A DNA stretch of 36,857 bases from Candidatus Tayloriibacteriota bacterium. Its GTDB lineage: Bacteria > Patescibacteriota > Minisyncoccia > Phycocordibacterales > PALSA-1337. The stretch is from assembly GCA_003151615.1 (NCBI GenBank), contig PLXZ01000001.1, forward strand, positions 315,267 to 352,123. Direction: 5' to 3'. The notes under the pieces are model-generated. The model saw only the letters and a list, made by a program, of their open reading frames with translations, was not told where the DNA came from and made no database searches. Shown in pieces: positions 17,222 through 26,160 of the stretch. Numbering within the stretch: position 1 is the first letter of the stretch; the number at the start of each line of letters is the position of its first letter. Made by a program: the position numbers and the translations under genes.

Positions 17222-18151
17222 CTAATCCCCGCAAATAACGCAGGCCACGGCGCCGTCCCACGAATGTCCGGTATAAATTGCCTGCATCAGGCCGGCCACG
17301 GACAATGCGCTGTTCGGAGAAATAAAAACACCCGTATGTTTTTTTGTGATATCAATTGCAGACATGATGCTTTCATTGTTTGAAATCCATGCCGCCCCGC
17401 CTGTTTTTTCTATGAGTTTCGCCACAGTTTCTTTGCGCAAGGCTGTCCGGTCGACGATGGCATCGGCGATAGATTTTTCAGGTTCTTCGCTGTCAAGTAT
17501 TCCGGAAATGGCATCAACTATCGGGTGACAGGTTGGAGTTTGCACGATATGAATTTGAACGCTGTTTTTGTTTTTGCTCGCGCTAGTTTTTTTAAAAAAA
17601 TACTCAGCAAGCGCCTGAGCGGTCGTTCCGGAAGAAGTGCCGATGAAAATTGCCTGCAGATTCGGAATTTCGCCAAGTTCGCGCGCTAGACTTTCGTATC
17701 CAACCAATGCAGTGTCATCGTCGGACTGGCGCAGGCTAACGACAGTGGCGGCTCCATTTTCGTTGGAACCTTTTGTTTTCATGAGCAGAGCCTGCTTCGG
17801 CCGGTCATGAATTGAAACGTGAACAGTGTCGCTTTTGAGCGCTTCAAGTTTCGCCAATTTTTTTGGAGCGATGTTTTGTCCGACCAAAATTTCGAGGATT
17901 ATCGGCTCGGCATTTTTTGCTTCGGACGCATCATTCAATTGCCGCACATACAATCCCGCCGCCAGCGCCGCATTTCCTGAGGACGAAATTGCGAAACGTT
18001 TTGCACCCGTTTTGATGTGCGTATTAATCATATGCGGAATCGAACGGCCCTTGTGGGAACCGAGAGGATGGAGGTCTTCGCGCTTGAAATAGAGCTTTGG
18101 AGCCCCCAAAACCGCCCCTAATTCATTGTATTGTTCGTTTGGAGTTACCAT
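17222..18151 (-). CDS. PLP-dependent fold-type II enzyme (threonine synthase / cysteine synthase-like)
   Basis: LYFKREDLHPLGSHKGRSIPHMI; ISSSGNAALAAGLYVR; FIGTSSGTTAQALAEYF. Confidence 0.85.
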   Translation of the reverse strand: MVTPNEQYNELGAVLGAPKLYFKREDLHPLGSHKGRSIPHMINTHIKTGAKRFAISSSGNAALAAGLYVRQLNDASEAKNAEPIILEILVGQNIAPKKLAKLEALKSDTVHVSIHDRPKQALLMKTKGSNENGAATVVSLRQSDDDTALVGYESLARELGEIPNLQAIFIGTSSGTTAQALAEYFFKKTSASKNKNSVQIHIVQTPTCHPIVDAISGILDSEEPEKSIADAIVDRTALRKETVAKLIEKTGGAAWISNNESIMSAIDITKKHTGVFISPNSALSVAGLMQAIYTGHSWDGAVACVICGD

Positions 18152-18250
18152 TGCGTTGGCATATTTACCTTGTTGATATACTACCTTGTTCGGGGTAAAA
18201 TATGAAGCGTAACGCTCCGCCTACCATTACTATTTTAAATATATAAAACC

Positions 18251-18415
18251 ATGAATTGCGTCTGTCCCGAATGTAAAAATGATGTCAACCTCGGCCGCTA
18301 TCCGAATCTTGCGGTCGGCAATGTCATCGAGTGTGACGTCTGCGGCATCACTCTTGTCGTGAAAGGAATCGAAAACAACGAAGTCTTCACCGAGATCGCC
18401 GACGAAGGGAAATAA
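18251..18415 (+). CDS. 54-aa LysW-like zinc-ribbon carrier-type protein (absent from ORF track)
   Basis: MNCVCPECKNDVNLGRYPNLAVGNVIECDVCGITLVVKGIENNEVFTEIADEGK: CPEC...CDVC zinc ribbon and LysW-like layout. Confidence 0.8.
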   Translation: MNCVCPECKNDVNLGRYPNLAVGNVIECDVCGITLVVKGIENNEVFTEIADEGK

Positions 18416-19826
18416 TAGTTTCTTCGATCATGCCGCGGAAACCGTGCGACCCGAGAAAGGCAATGACGTCTCCTGTTTTCGCTTCGGCTGTGATTTTTTC
18501 GACGAGCATGGAATCATCCTCGATGTACGCCACGTTTTTGTGAGTTTTTGAAATATAGTCGGCAAGCTCGTTTCCTTCGAGCGGTTTTTGGGGATCATCG
18601 GAAATTTTGAGCTTTGTCAGACGCGGAATTACAACAACATCCGCATCCCCGAATGCATTGTCATACTGGGCAACTGATTCTCGCTGGCGGCCGCCGGTAT
18701 TTGGTTCGTATACCACAATAATTTTTGTGTCGTAGACTTCGCGAATGCTTTGCAAAACCGATTGGGCTTTTTCTGCAGTCGGAGCATGACAGTCAAGCAC
18801 GGTAACCTCACCCTCAAAACGCTTTTCGAGGCGGCGTTTAATGCCTTTAAACGTCGCGATTGCCTCGATGATTTTTGCCGGCGCGATACCGATTTCTAAA
18901 GCCAGTGCAAAACAGCCGGCGATGTTTTCGACGTTGAAACGGCCCAGCATCGGCGATTCAATTGAAAAAGTCTCGTCCGTCGATTTTTTGTCTATTTTAA
19001 AGAAAATGCCTTTTTTCGTGGGAAAGACGTTGTGGTAAGAATAGTCGGGCTTTGCCGCGCTTCCGGCTTCATCTTTTCCGTATGTCACTACTTTGCATTT
19101 CGCTTCCGCGATTACTTTTTTAATTCCAGCATCGTCGGTGCAGGAAACAATGAGGCCGTTTGGCGGTATTCGCGCAATTAAATTCTTGAATTCGTCAAAG
19201 TACGCTTTTTCAGTCGGATACAAATCGGCATGATCCCATGAAACCGAAGTTAGCAACAGATGAGTCGGGGAATAGTAGGCGAATTTCGGTTTTTTGTCCC
19301 AAATGGCCGTTTGGTATTCGTCTCCTTCGACAACGCTCCAATCGGAATCGGATATTTCACCCGTATCGTGCGAGAGCGAAACACCGCCGGTAAAATATGA
19401 CGGTTTCATTCCGCTCTGAAGCAATATATATGAAAGAATTGCGGACGTGGTCGTTTTACCCCAGGTTCCGACAGTGACAATCGAATTCTTTCGTATGAAA
19501 AATTTTCCGATTGCTTCGGCGAACGCAAGAACGGGAATATTTTTTTCGCGCGCATATGCCAGTTCGGGATTTGAGGTGCTCGTGCCGCTTCCGCCGGCAA
19601 CGACAAAATCAGGAATGCCGCCCATTTCGCGCGAGATCATTTTTTCGTGATGCCAGCCGGCGTAAAAAGGAATGCCCGCGTTTTCGAGAGCCGTTGAAAC
19701 CGGGGGATAGAAGCCCTTGTCGCTGCCGGAAACAGTCCAGCCTTTTTTGTGAAAAGCAATCGCAAGAGCCGACGTCGCGACGCCGCAGATGCCGATGATG
19801 TGGATGTGTTTTTTACTTTGATTCAT
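18387..19826 (-). CDS. mpl: Mur ligase, Mpl-type (UDP-MurNAc:peptide ligase-like)
   Basis: HIHIIGICGVATSALAIAFHKKGWTVSGSDKGFYPPVSTALE; VGTWGKTTTSAIL; VVEGDEYQTAIWDKKPKFAYYSPTHLLLTSVSWDHADLYP; YEPNTGGRQRE. Confidence 0.85.
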   Translation of the reverse strand: MNQSKKHIHIIGICGVATSALAIAFHKKGWTVSGSDKGFYPPVSTALENAGIPFYAGWHHEKMISREMGGIPDFVVAGGSGTSTSNPELAYAREKNIPVLAFAEAIGKFFIRKNSIVTVGTWGKTTTSAILSYILLQSGMKPSYFTGGVSLSHDTGEISDSDWSVVEGDEYQTAIWDKKPKFAYYSPTHLLLTSVSWDHADLYPTEKAYFDEFKNLIARIPPNGLIVSCTDDAGIKKVIAEAKCKVVTYGKDEAGSAAKPDYSYHNVFPTKKGIFFKIDKKSTDETFSIESPMLGRFNVENIAGCFALALEIGIAPAKIIEAIATFKGIKRRLEKRFEGEVTVLDCHAPTAEKAQSVLQSIREVYDTKIIVVYEPNTGGRQRESVAQYDNAFGDADVVVIPRLTKLKISDDPQKPLEGNELADYISKTHKNVAYIEDDSMLVEKITAEAKTGDVIAFLGSHGFRGMIEETIISLRRRSR

Positions 19827-20496
19827 TGAGCAATTTTTTTACTTCCTCCGTTTCGGTCTGCCATTTTTTTCCGTTAAACCATTCGATGCTGCGGAATTGC
19901 AGTTTGTAGACGTCAGTCGGACGTTGAAGCGAGCCGAGATATATGTATTTAAGACCCGATTCCTTGGCATGTACGATGGCCTGAATCATCATGCCCATTC
20001 CCATGTCTTTTGTCGAGCGGGCGAGGTCGTAGAACGGATATGAATAATGAAAGATTGCGTCATCAGTGTATGAAATGCAGTAGCCTTGTCCGCAATAAAT
20101 GAGGAGAGTGTTGAAGTTGCTAGCGTCGAGGTCGGTGACGAGTTCGCGGATTTTATTCGCGGTCATGATGTTCGCGCCAAATTTTTTCTCGTAGAAATCC
20201 TTGGCCATTTTGCCGACGATCCATGTATAGTTGTCGTAAGGGAGTTTTGTGCTCATCAGATCGATGCACTGTAATTTTTTGAGGATGCGCCGGTTTTCGC
20301 TCGTCAATTCGAATTTCGAAAGATCGATGCGCAGGCTGCGCGTCTGATGCATCACTCCGCGTCCGATGCGCGTGAAAACCCAGCCGTCCTCGTACATTTT
20401 CTGCACGCTTGTCGGCGTGAAATCCGTAATCGTTTTCTCGTTCCAATGGAGATAGGTTTTTGCGGTCGTGGCTAATTTTGCGGGCGTCGTGATCAT
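19813..20496 (-). CDS. Arginyl-tRNA-protein transferase (ATE)/GNAT-like protein
   Basis: FHYSYPFYDLARSTKDMGMGMMIQAIVHAKESGLKYIYLGSLQRPTDVYKLQFRSIEWFNGKKW resembles ATE C-terminal/GNAT domains; overlaps the Mpl-like gene by 14 nt. Confidence 0.65.
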   Translation of the reverse strand: MITTPAKLATTAKTYLHWNEKTITDFTPTSVQKMYEDGWVFTRIGRGVMHQTRSLRIDLSKFELTSENRRILKKLQCIDLMSTKLPYDNYTWIVGKMAKDFYEKKFGANIMTANKIRELVTDLDASNFNTLLIYCGQGYCISYTDDAIFHYSYPFYDLARSTKDMGMGMMIQAIVHAKESGLKYIYLGSLQRPTDVYKLQFRSIEWFNGKKWQTETEEVKKLLNESK

Positions 20497-20717
20497 CCCT
20501 CTAATGTAGCGCAATTTTCAGTATTCGTCCAAATGTATCCAAAAAGAAAACCGCCTTTCGGCGATGTTCCTTTTCCATGTCTTTTGGGTTTTCTACATAC
20601 GTACCGATAAAAGTATGTATGTGCAAGACGGGACTCGATATGGGCACAGTCTATCAGTCTATATTTTCTTGTCAAATGGAATTTTGCACAGGACAATATA
20701 TTTTAAATTTTTTCAAA

Positions 20718-20784
20718 GCCGGCGGAGGGAATCGAACCCTCCGGACATGGAATATCGAGTCCCGTCCGACACCAAGCCGCCGGC
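20718..20784 (-). tRNA. tRNA-like element with perfect 7-bp acceptor and T-arm but degenerate/absent D-arm (67 nt, no encoded CCA; candidate anticodon CGA, uncertain)
   Basis: Minus strand: GCCGGCG GCTTGGTGTCGGAC GGGA CTCGATA TTCC ATGTCCG GAGGG TTCGATT CCCTC CGCCGGC. Confidence 0.45.
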
Positions 20785-20917
20785 ATGTCCTCGGCAAAAA
20801 TTGCAGGGACGCAGGAGACTATAGCAAAACGCCTATGAAGTTTTAATGAAAAAAGAATAAAATTTTGATAAAGAAATCGAAGGAAATCAATATCTCGCAG
20901 AAGTCAAGCTTTGAGGT

Positions 20918-22705
20918 CTAGGCATTCAGAAACTCGCCCGACTGGTGATTCCATAATTTTGCGTATAACCCTTTTTTCTTTATCAATTCGGCATGAGTTC
21001 CATCTTCCACAATTTGACCTTTGTCTATAACGACGATTCTATCGAGGTGTTTTATGGTTGAGAGGCGATGGGCAATGACAAGAGCGGTTTTATTTTTTAT
21101 AAGTTCAAGCAGACCTTCCTGAATGTATTTTTCTGATTCGGAATCGAGGGCGCTCGTGGCTTCATCAAGAACCAGAATTGGTGCCGGCTTCAAAAGAGCG
21201 CGGGCAATTGCCACGCGTTGGCGCTGTCCGCCGGATAGTTTAATCCCGCGTTCCCCGACCAATGTTTGGTATCCGTTCGGCAAAGTTGAAATAAATTCGT
21301 GAGCATGGGCGATTTTCGACACGCGGATGATGTCTTCTTCCGATGCGTCGGGGTTGCCGTAGGCGATATTTTCCAATAATGACCGGTGAAATAGCAGCGG
21401 TTCCTGCGGAACGTACGACACCGCTTTTCGCAAGGAATTCTGGGTCACTTCACTGATGTTTTGGCCGTCGATGCAGATTTTCCCCGATTGCAGGTCGATA
21501 AACCGGAGAATCAGTTTTGTTATGGTTGTCTTGCCTCCACCGCTCGGCCCAACCAGCCCCACTTTTTGATGCGCTTTGATGTCCAAGTTAAAATGATTGA
21601 GAAACGAAGGCGTTTTCTCGTCACTGCCGCCATAGGAAAAGTCAATATCTTCAAAAGAGATAGTCGGATTTTTAACGACGAGCGTCGCGGCTTTCGCGCT
21701 GTCGGCGACCGCAGGCGGATCAATGAACATCTGCGTGAACTCGGCCGCTTCGCCGATCGATGACTCTATGTTTCGGTACACCCTGTTTGTATCCCAGAAA
21801 ACCCTCGTAACCGCGGCGTAATAGGAGAATACGACAAAAATAGTTCCGACTTGAAGACCCAGTTTCTGGGAAAAGAAAATGGCGATAATGAGTCCGATGA
21901 CGTTTGTTCCGACGTATATCGGCGATATGGCCGTATCGAAACGGAGATTTTGAAAATTTGCCGCACGCACGTATTTTTTCTTGTGATCGTCTACGAGTTC
22001 GGAAAACGTATTGAGCTCCAATCCTTCATGAGCGAAGGATTTTACGGCCATGATGTTTGTCAATGAATCGGAAAGCCGCCCCGAGACCTTACTGCCGGCA
22101 ATATGTCTCTCTGCGACAAGTTTTGACCGCATCCGTACGATGGGGAACCCTACGCCAAGAGCCACAAAAAGACACAAAATAAGAATGATTGAAATCCAGG
22201 GCGAATAGAACCACAGAATTACCACTGCGAAGATGGCAGGAATAATATTGTTTATGACATTGAAACACAGCGTATCGGAAAAAGTTTCGAAGCCGCGCAT
22301 AAAAGCCGTGGCTGTTTTTGTGAGTGATCCGACAAAATGATTTGTGTAAAAATCGTAATCGCGTTCCGACAACCGTTCGAAGCTCAGCTTGCCGAGAACA
22401 TTCATGGCGTCTGCGTCAAGTTTGATGAGATAATGCATGCCGATTCGCCATGTGATTTCGCCAAGCAACCAGAGAATTGCGAATAATAGTATATATGGCC
22501 ATGCCGCATGAAGCGATATTCCGTTTTTAACAAACGTATTTATGAGCCGGGCGATGATAAGCGGCGGCACAAGGAAAACGAGTATGCTTCCAATTGCAGG
22601 CGCAAGAAAAGCCGCCAGTGAATTCCATGGGTGTTTCTTATACTGTTGCCAATAGTCGAGCAAAACCTGCTTGACCGCGGCGGCTGTAATCTTCTCTTTA
22701 TTCAT
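20918..22705 (-). CDS. ABC exporter, fused permease/ATPase (MsbA-like)
   Basis: [21 protein letters not shown] (Walker A), [29 protein letters not shown]-terminal TM region. Confidence 0.96.
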   Translation of the reverse strand: MNKEKITAAAVKQVLLDYWQQYKKHPWNSLAAFLAPAIGSILVFLVPPLIIARLINTFVKNGISLHAAWPYILLFAILWLLGEITWRIGMHYLIKLDADAMNVLGKLSFERLSERDYDFYTNHFVGSLTKTATAFMRGFETFSDTLCFNVINNIIPAIFAVVILWFYSPWISIILILCLFVALGVGFPIVRMRSKLVAERHIAGSKVSGRLSDSLTNIMAVKSFAHEGLELNTFSELVDDHKKKYVRAANFQNLRFDTAISPIYVGTNVIGLIIAIFFSQKLGLQVGTIFVVFSYYAAVTRVFWDTNRVYRNIESSIGEAAEFTQMFIDPPAVADSAKAATLVVKNPTISFEDIDFSYGGSDEKTPSFLNHFNLDIKAHQKVGLVGPSGGGKTTITKLILRFIDLQSGKICIDGQNISEVTQNSLRKAVSYVPQEPLLFHRSLLENIAYGNPDASEEDIIRVSKIAHAHEFISTLPNGYQTLVGERGIKLSGGQRQRVAIARALLKPAPILVLDEATSALDSESEKYIQEGLLELIKNKTALVIAHRLSTIKHLDRIVVIDKGQIVEDGTHAELIKKKGLYAKLWNHQSGEFLNA

Positions 22706-22725
22706 TGTATTCGGGAAATACTATT

Positions 22726-23862
22726 CTAATGCAGAGCCACCCAAACTCCAAATATCACGAATGCCAGATGGATGATCCAAAAACGCATGATTGTTTTTTC
22801 TTCGCTCCAACCGGAGAGCTCGAAGTGGTGATGGAGCGGCGCCATGCGGAAAATGCGGCGGCCCAAAAAATAACGGCTGCCGACCTGGAGCAAAACGGAA
22901 ATCGCTTCGACGTAAAAAACAAAGCCGAGGAAAAAGAGCGAACCGATCGCGCCGACGGCCACGGCGTTGACCGCGACCAATGCCCCGAGCCCCAGCGATC
23001 CGACGTCACCCATGAAAAAACGGGCTGGCTTTATATTAAAATACGTATATGCAACAAGCGCCCCGAGCGTCACTCCGTTCAAAATGGCAATTTCCTCAAA
23101 ACCTTTGATCCACGAAATGAGGGCGAGCGCGCCGAAAGTTATGATGAGCATACCGCCCGCCAAACCGTCCATGCCGTCGGCGATGTTCACCGCGTTCGCC
23201 GTGAACATAACGGTGAAAATGACGATCGGTATGATGAGCCAGCCTAAATAGAACGTGCCGAGAAAGGGAATCGTTGCGTAATGCCATTGGATGCCGAGTT
23301 TCCAGTAAATCCACCAAGCCGCCACGGCACCGGCCGCGAATTGCAGGACCAATTTTTCATGCACGTGCACGCCTTTGCCCGGATGCGAGCCTATCCAGAG
23401 CGACGCGCGTTTGAAAACAGACCATGGCAATGTAATCGTGTACCAAAAGCGCTTTTTCCAATCCTTGTGCACGCGGATGAGGGTCATCACATGATTGAGT
23501 TTTCGCGAACGGCGTTCTTTGCCGAAAATATTGAGAAGGTCGTCGATGCCTCCGAGGGCTGCTGAAAAAAGCATGATGCCGATGGGCACCCAGGTGTATT
23601 GGCGGTCCCAGTTGAAGCCGATGGTCAAAACGGCGACAGTGACGATCACGAGAAGCCCGCCCATGATCGGCGTTCCGATTTTGGCACTGCTGTTTCCGTG
23701 CGCCCGGCTGGAGATGCGGGCCATTTCAATCTTCTGGCCTTTTATGATGCGGTGTTTATAGAGAAGATGAGTGAGAATCGGCGACCAGAGAAAGGCCAGG
23801 ACGCAAGCCATGACTGCCCAGCCCAGAACGTACGAAAGATTCGAAATATTTTCGGCAATCAT
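22726..23862 (-). CDS. mraY: Phospho-N-acetylmuramoyl-pentapeptide-transferase
   Basis: GTPIMGGLLVI; NAVNIADGMDGLAGG; FFMGDVGSLGLGA; MAPLHHHFELSGWSE. Confidence 0.95.
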   Translation of the reverse strand: MIAENISNLSYVLGWAVMACVLAFLWSPILTHLLYKHRIIKGQKIEMARISSRAHGNSSAKIGTPIMGGLLVIVTVAVLTIGFNWDRQYTWVPIGIMLFSAALGGIDDLLNIFGKERRSRKLNHVMTLIRVHKDWKKRFWYTITLPWSVFKRASLWIGSHPGKGVHVHEKLVLQFAAGAVAAWWIYWKLGIQWHYATIPFLGTFYLGWLIIPIVIFTVMFTANAVNIADGMDGLAGGMLIITFGALALISWIKGFEEIAILNGVTLGALVAYTYFNIKPARFFMGDVGSLGLGALVAVNAVAVGAIGSLFFLGFVFYVEAISVLLQVGSRYFLGRRIFRMAPLHHHFELSGWSEEKTIMRFWIIHLAFVIFGVWVALH

Positions 23863-23929
23863 TTCTACACGATACCACAGAGGCGGCGCGGCACAAAATT
23901 AAATGTCTGCGGTCATAAAGACAAAAATG

Positions 23930-24772
23930 CTAGAACCAGCGAAGGCGTCGGATTTCTGTCAGGGATTTTTGCGCCCGCACGAGAGTGTAATTTTCCGGTC
24001 CGCTTTTATCGGCTTCGGTCCATTTCTGATCGACGAGGGATTTATTGATGTCGAGAATTTGAATCGTTCCTCCGCGCACGCCGTGTCCGTATTCTCCGTC
24101 CGAAGGCCACGATATCGAATGACTGTAATGAATTGAAGTCGGTACGAAGTTTTGATATTCGACACGGTCCACGACGATAATGTGGTCGCGAACCCGGTCT
24201 TCCTTGTTCATGGTGTTGAGCATGGTGATGATATCGCCCGGCGCTATTTCGCCAAGAAGGATGCTACGGCTGTTTGTATCATGGGCCATTGTGGCAACGT
24301 CCGCATTCTCAGCCGGCCGCATTTTCGAGCGGATTTTTCCGATGATTCCGGTGCAATATGGAAAATGAAGCCGCCGGTCGAGGCCGTTTTTTCCTCGAGA
24401 TTTGCTTTCAGCATCGAGAACGTAATATGCAAAGCCGGAGCAGTCAATGCCGATATTTCTTTCAACCAAAAAATGTTTCAATGCCTCTGATGTAATTGCG
24501 CCGGGAATAAAAGTTCCGCCTTTTATCGCACCTGCGGGCATTTCTGACGGAATTGTGCCGCGCAGTTCTCCGCTCTTGGCAAGCTCTATCTCGACTTCCT
24601 CATAAATGTCGCCCGGAGAGCCTTTGCCAATAGTTGCGCGCAGACCCGCACGAACGACCTTGTGATTGTTGTTGAAGTATGGAATGCTGCACGTTCCCGA
24701 ATTTCCAATGTGAAAATGCTCATATTGGTCAATAATTGCGAGCGCCTGGTCTGAGAGGAGTTTTGTATTCAT
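23930..24772 (-). CDS. NlpC/P60-like (C40-type) predicted peptidase/amidase
   Basis: NIGIDCSGFAYYVLDAES; GEIAPGDIITML; DHIIVVDRVEY: Cys in DCSGF and downstream His as in NlpC/P60-like enzymes. Confidence 0.65.
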   Translation of the reverse strand: MNTKLLSDQALAIIDQYEHFHIGNSGTCSIPYFNNNHKVVRAGLRATIGKGSPGDIYEEVEIELAKSGELRGTIPSEMPAGAIKGGTFIPGAITSEALKHFLVERNIGIDCSGFAYYVLDAESKSRGKNGLDRRLHFPYCTGIIGKIRSKMRPAENADVATMAHDTNSRSILLGEIAPGDIITMLNTMNKEDRVRDHIIVVDRVEYQNFVPTSIHYSHSISWPSDGEYGHGVRGGTIQILDINKSLVDQKWTEADKSGPENYTLVRAQKSLTEIRRLRWF

Positions 24773-24777
24773 GAATA

Positions 24778-26130
24778 TTAAATAGTATCATATTCCGCCG
24801 CGACCCCGGTCACGATTTCCAAGATTTCCTTTCCGCGCGCATTAAATTTAATAACTGATTCTAAAATTCCGCGATCGGATTGTATGCGGATGAGATCGTC
24901 GCCCGGTTTTGTGTTTGCATATTCGATGACCGTGTATTTTTTCGCGCGAAGCGATGCAGAAATTTCATTGATTTCTTCGCCGGTTTTTTTAATTTCTTTC
25001 AATGCCGGGATGCGCATGATGATTTGCGCTCCGTCATTTATTTCGATCAGACCTTCGGCAAATTTTTTTGCGGTGTTTTTTTGATTCTGCAGCGTCGCAA
25101 GGTGGGCTTCAAAAATAGTCATGCTGTTTTTGAAATGATCCGGCGCGAACGCGCGAATTTTTTCCTGCAGCTGCGATTCGTAGGTAGTCGAAGCGGGCTG
25201 GCGCGCGTTCACTTCAATCAAATGAAGATTGTCTCGCTCGACGTCATATATGCAGTCGATGCCGAAAAGTCCGACCCAGCCGCTCTCGCGCATGCGTTCG
25301 CCGACCGCGCGGGCGATTTCATGAAACTGCGCAATTTTTTCCTCGCTCAAAATGCCGTGCGGCAGGCTCCAGTCATTACCGACGGTTGTCCAGGGATTGT
25401 CAGTGAAAGGAAGCATGCCCGTAATCTGACTGCTGATATTGCCAACTAGAATGTCATCTTTTACGCAGATATTCGCCGTAAAAATGGGGCCGTTTATGTA
25501 GCTTGTCACCCGGGCATCGCGTTTCGGGAATTTTTCGCGGAGAGCCGTAAGGGTTTTTTCGCCGGTTTTGTTGTCCGCAATGAAAATAGTGCCTTCGCCT
25601 GTGTGGCCGTGTCCCCATTGAATCATAAATGGCGCGGAAACGCCGCCGATTTTTTCACCCTTCAATTGTATGTCCGAAACTTTTTTGACCGCATGCGGCG
25701 GAAGATATTGTTCCGCATTCGTTTTACCCGCGCCGGTTTTACCCGCGCCGAGCCATTTGACCTGCGTGATTTTATTTTCAATTTCTTCGGCGAGGGCTGC
25801 CTGAGGATTGAGCAGATTCCATTTTTTTTCCGCGCACAGTTCCTCAATCCGCGTTGTGTTTTTAAAAACGAGGATGTCTCCGCCGATTTTTTGAATAATT
25901 TTTTCGCCAGCTTTCAACAAATCAAAAGTATCCAAAATGTCGCCCGAATCTGTTTTTGCATCAATCAAAAAAACATTGTCGGGATATTTTCCGCGAATTG
26001 ATTCGGAGTAGGGGGTGCGGTTTGCGACAATAAAGTATCTGCCGGCCGGTTCGCAGCCAAGAGCCCGTTCAATGTCGCGGGTGACATATATAAGAGGTGT
26101 TTTTTTTGTTTCCGCCTTTTTCATTGCCAT
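24778..26130 (-). CDS. ATP-grasp domain protein (predicted peptide/amide ligase)
   Basis: APFMIQWGHGHTGEGTIFI; WVGLFGIDCIYDVERDNLHLIEVNARQPASTTYE. Confidence 0.78.
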   Translation of the reverse strand: MAMKKAETKKTPLIYVTRDIERALGCEPAGRYFIVANRTPYSESIRGKYPDNVFLIDAKTDSGDILDTFDLLKAGEKIIQKIGGDILVFKNTTRIEELCAEKKWNLLNPQAALAEEIENKITQVKWLGAGKTGAGKTNAEQYLPPHAVKKVSDIQLKGEKIGGVSAPFMIQWGHGHTGEGTIFIADNKTGEKTLTALREKFPKRDARVTSYINGPIFTANICVKDDILVGNISSQITGMLPFTDNPWTTVGNDWSLPHGILSEEKIAQFHEIARAVGERMRESGWVGLFGIDCIYDVERDNLHLIEVNARQPASTTYESQLQEKIRAFAPDHFKNSMTIFEAHLATLQNQKNTAKKFAEGLIEINDGAQIIMRIPALKEIKKTGEEINEISASLRAKKYTVIEYANTKPGDDLIRIQSDRGILESVIKFNARGKEILEIVTGVAAEYDTI

Positions 26131-26139
26131 ATAAAAATA

Positions 26140-26150
26140 GTGTAGTACAC
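26140..26150. promoter_or_regulatory. Palindrome GTGTAGTACAC between divergent genes; TACACT -10-like box in both directions
   Basis: AGTGTA-G-TACACT read on both strands. Confidence 0.4.
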
Positions 26151-26160
26151 TTTGGATTAT

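Noticed and set aside
20564-20846. Two plus-strand ORFs (86 and 89 aa) with ...GGGNRTLRTWNIESRP / RRRESNPPDMEYR
   Set aside because: Typical spurious translation across the antisense of a tRNA-like gene; region is dominated by RNA-like inverted repeats.
20718-21100. Complete standard or permuted tmRNA
   Set aside because: 5' motif resembles tmRNA, but acceptor 5' and 3' arms are only ~67 nt apart, no tag ORF between them, and the order does not fit a permuted gene; kept only as a tRNA-like hypothesis.
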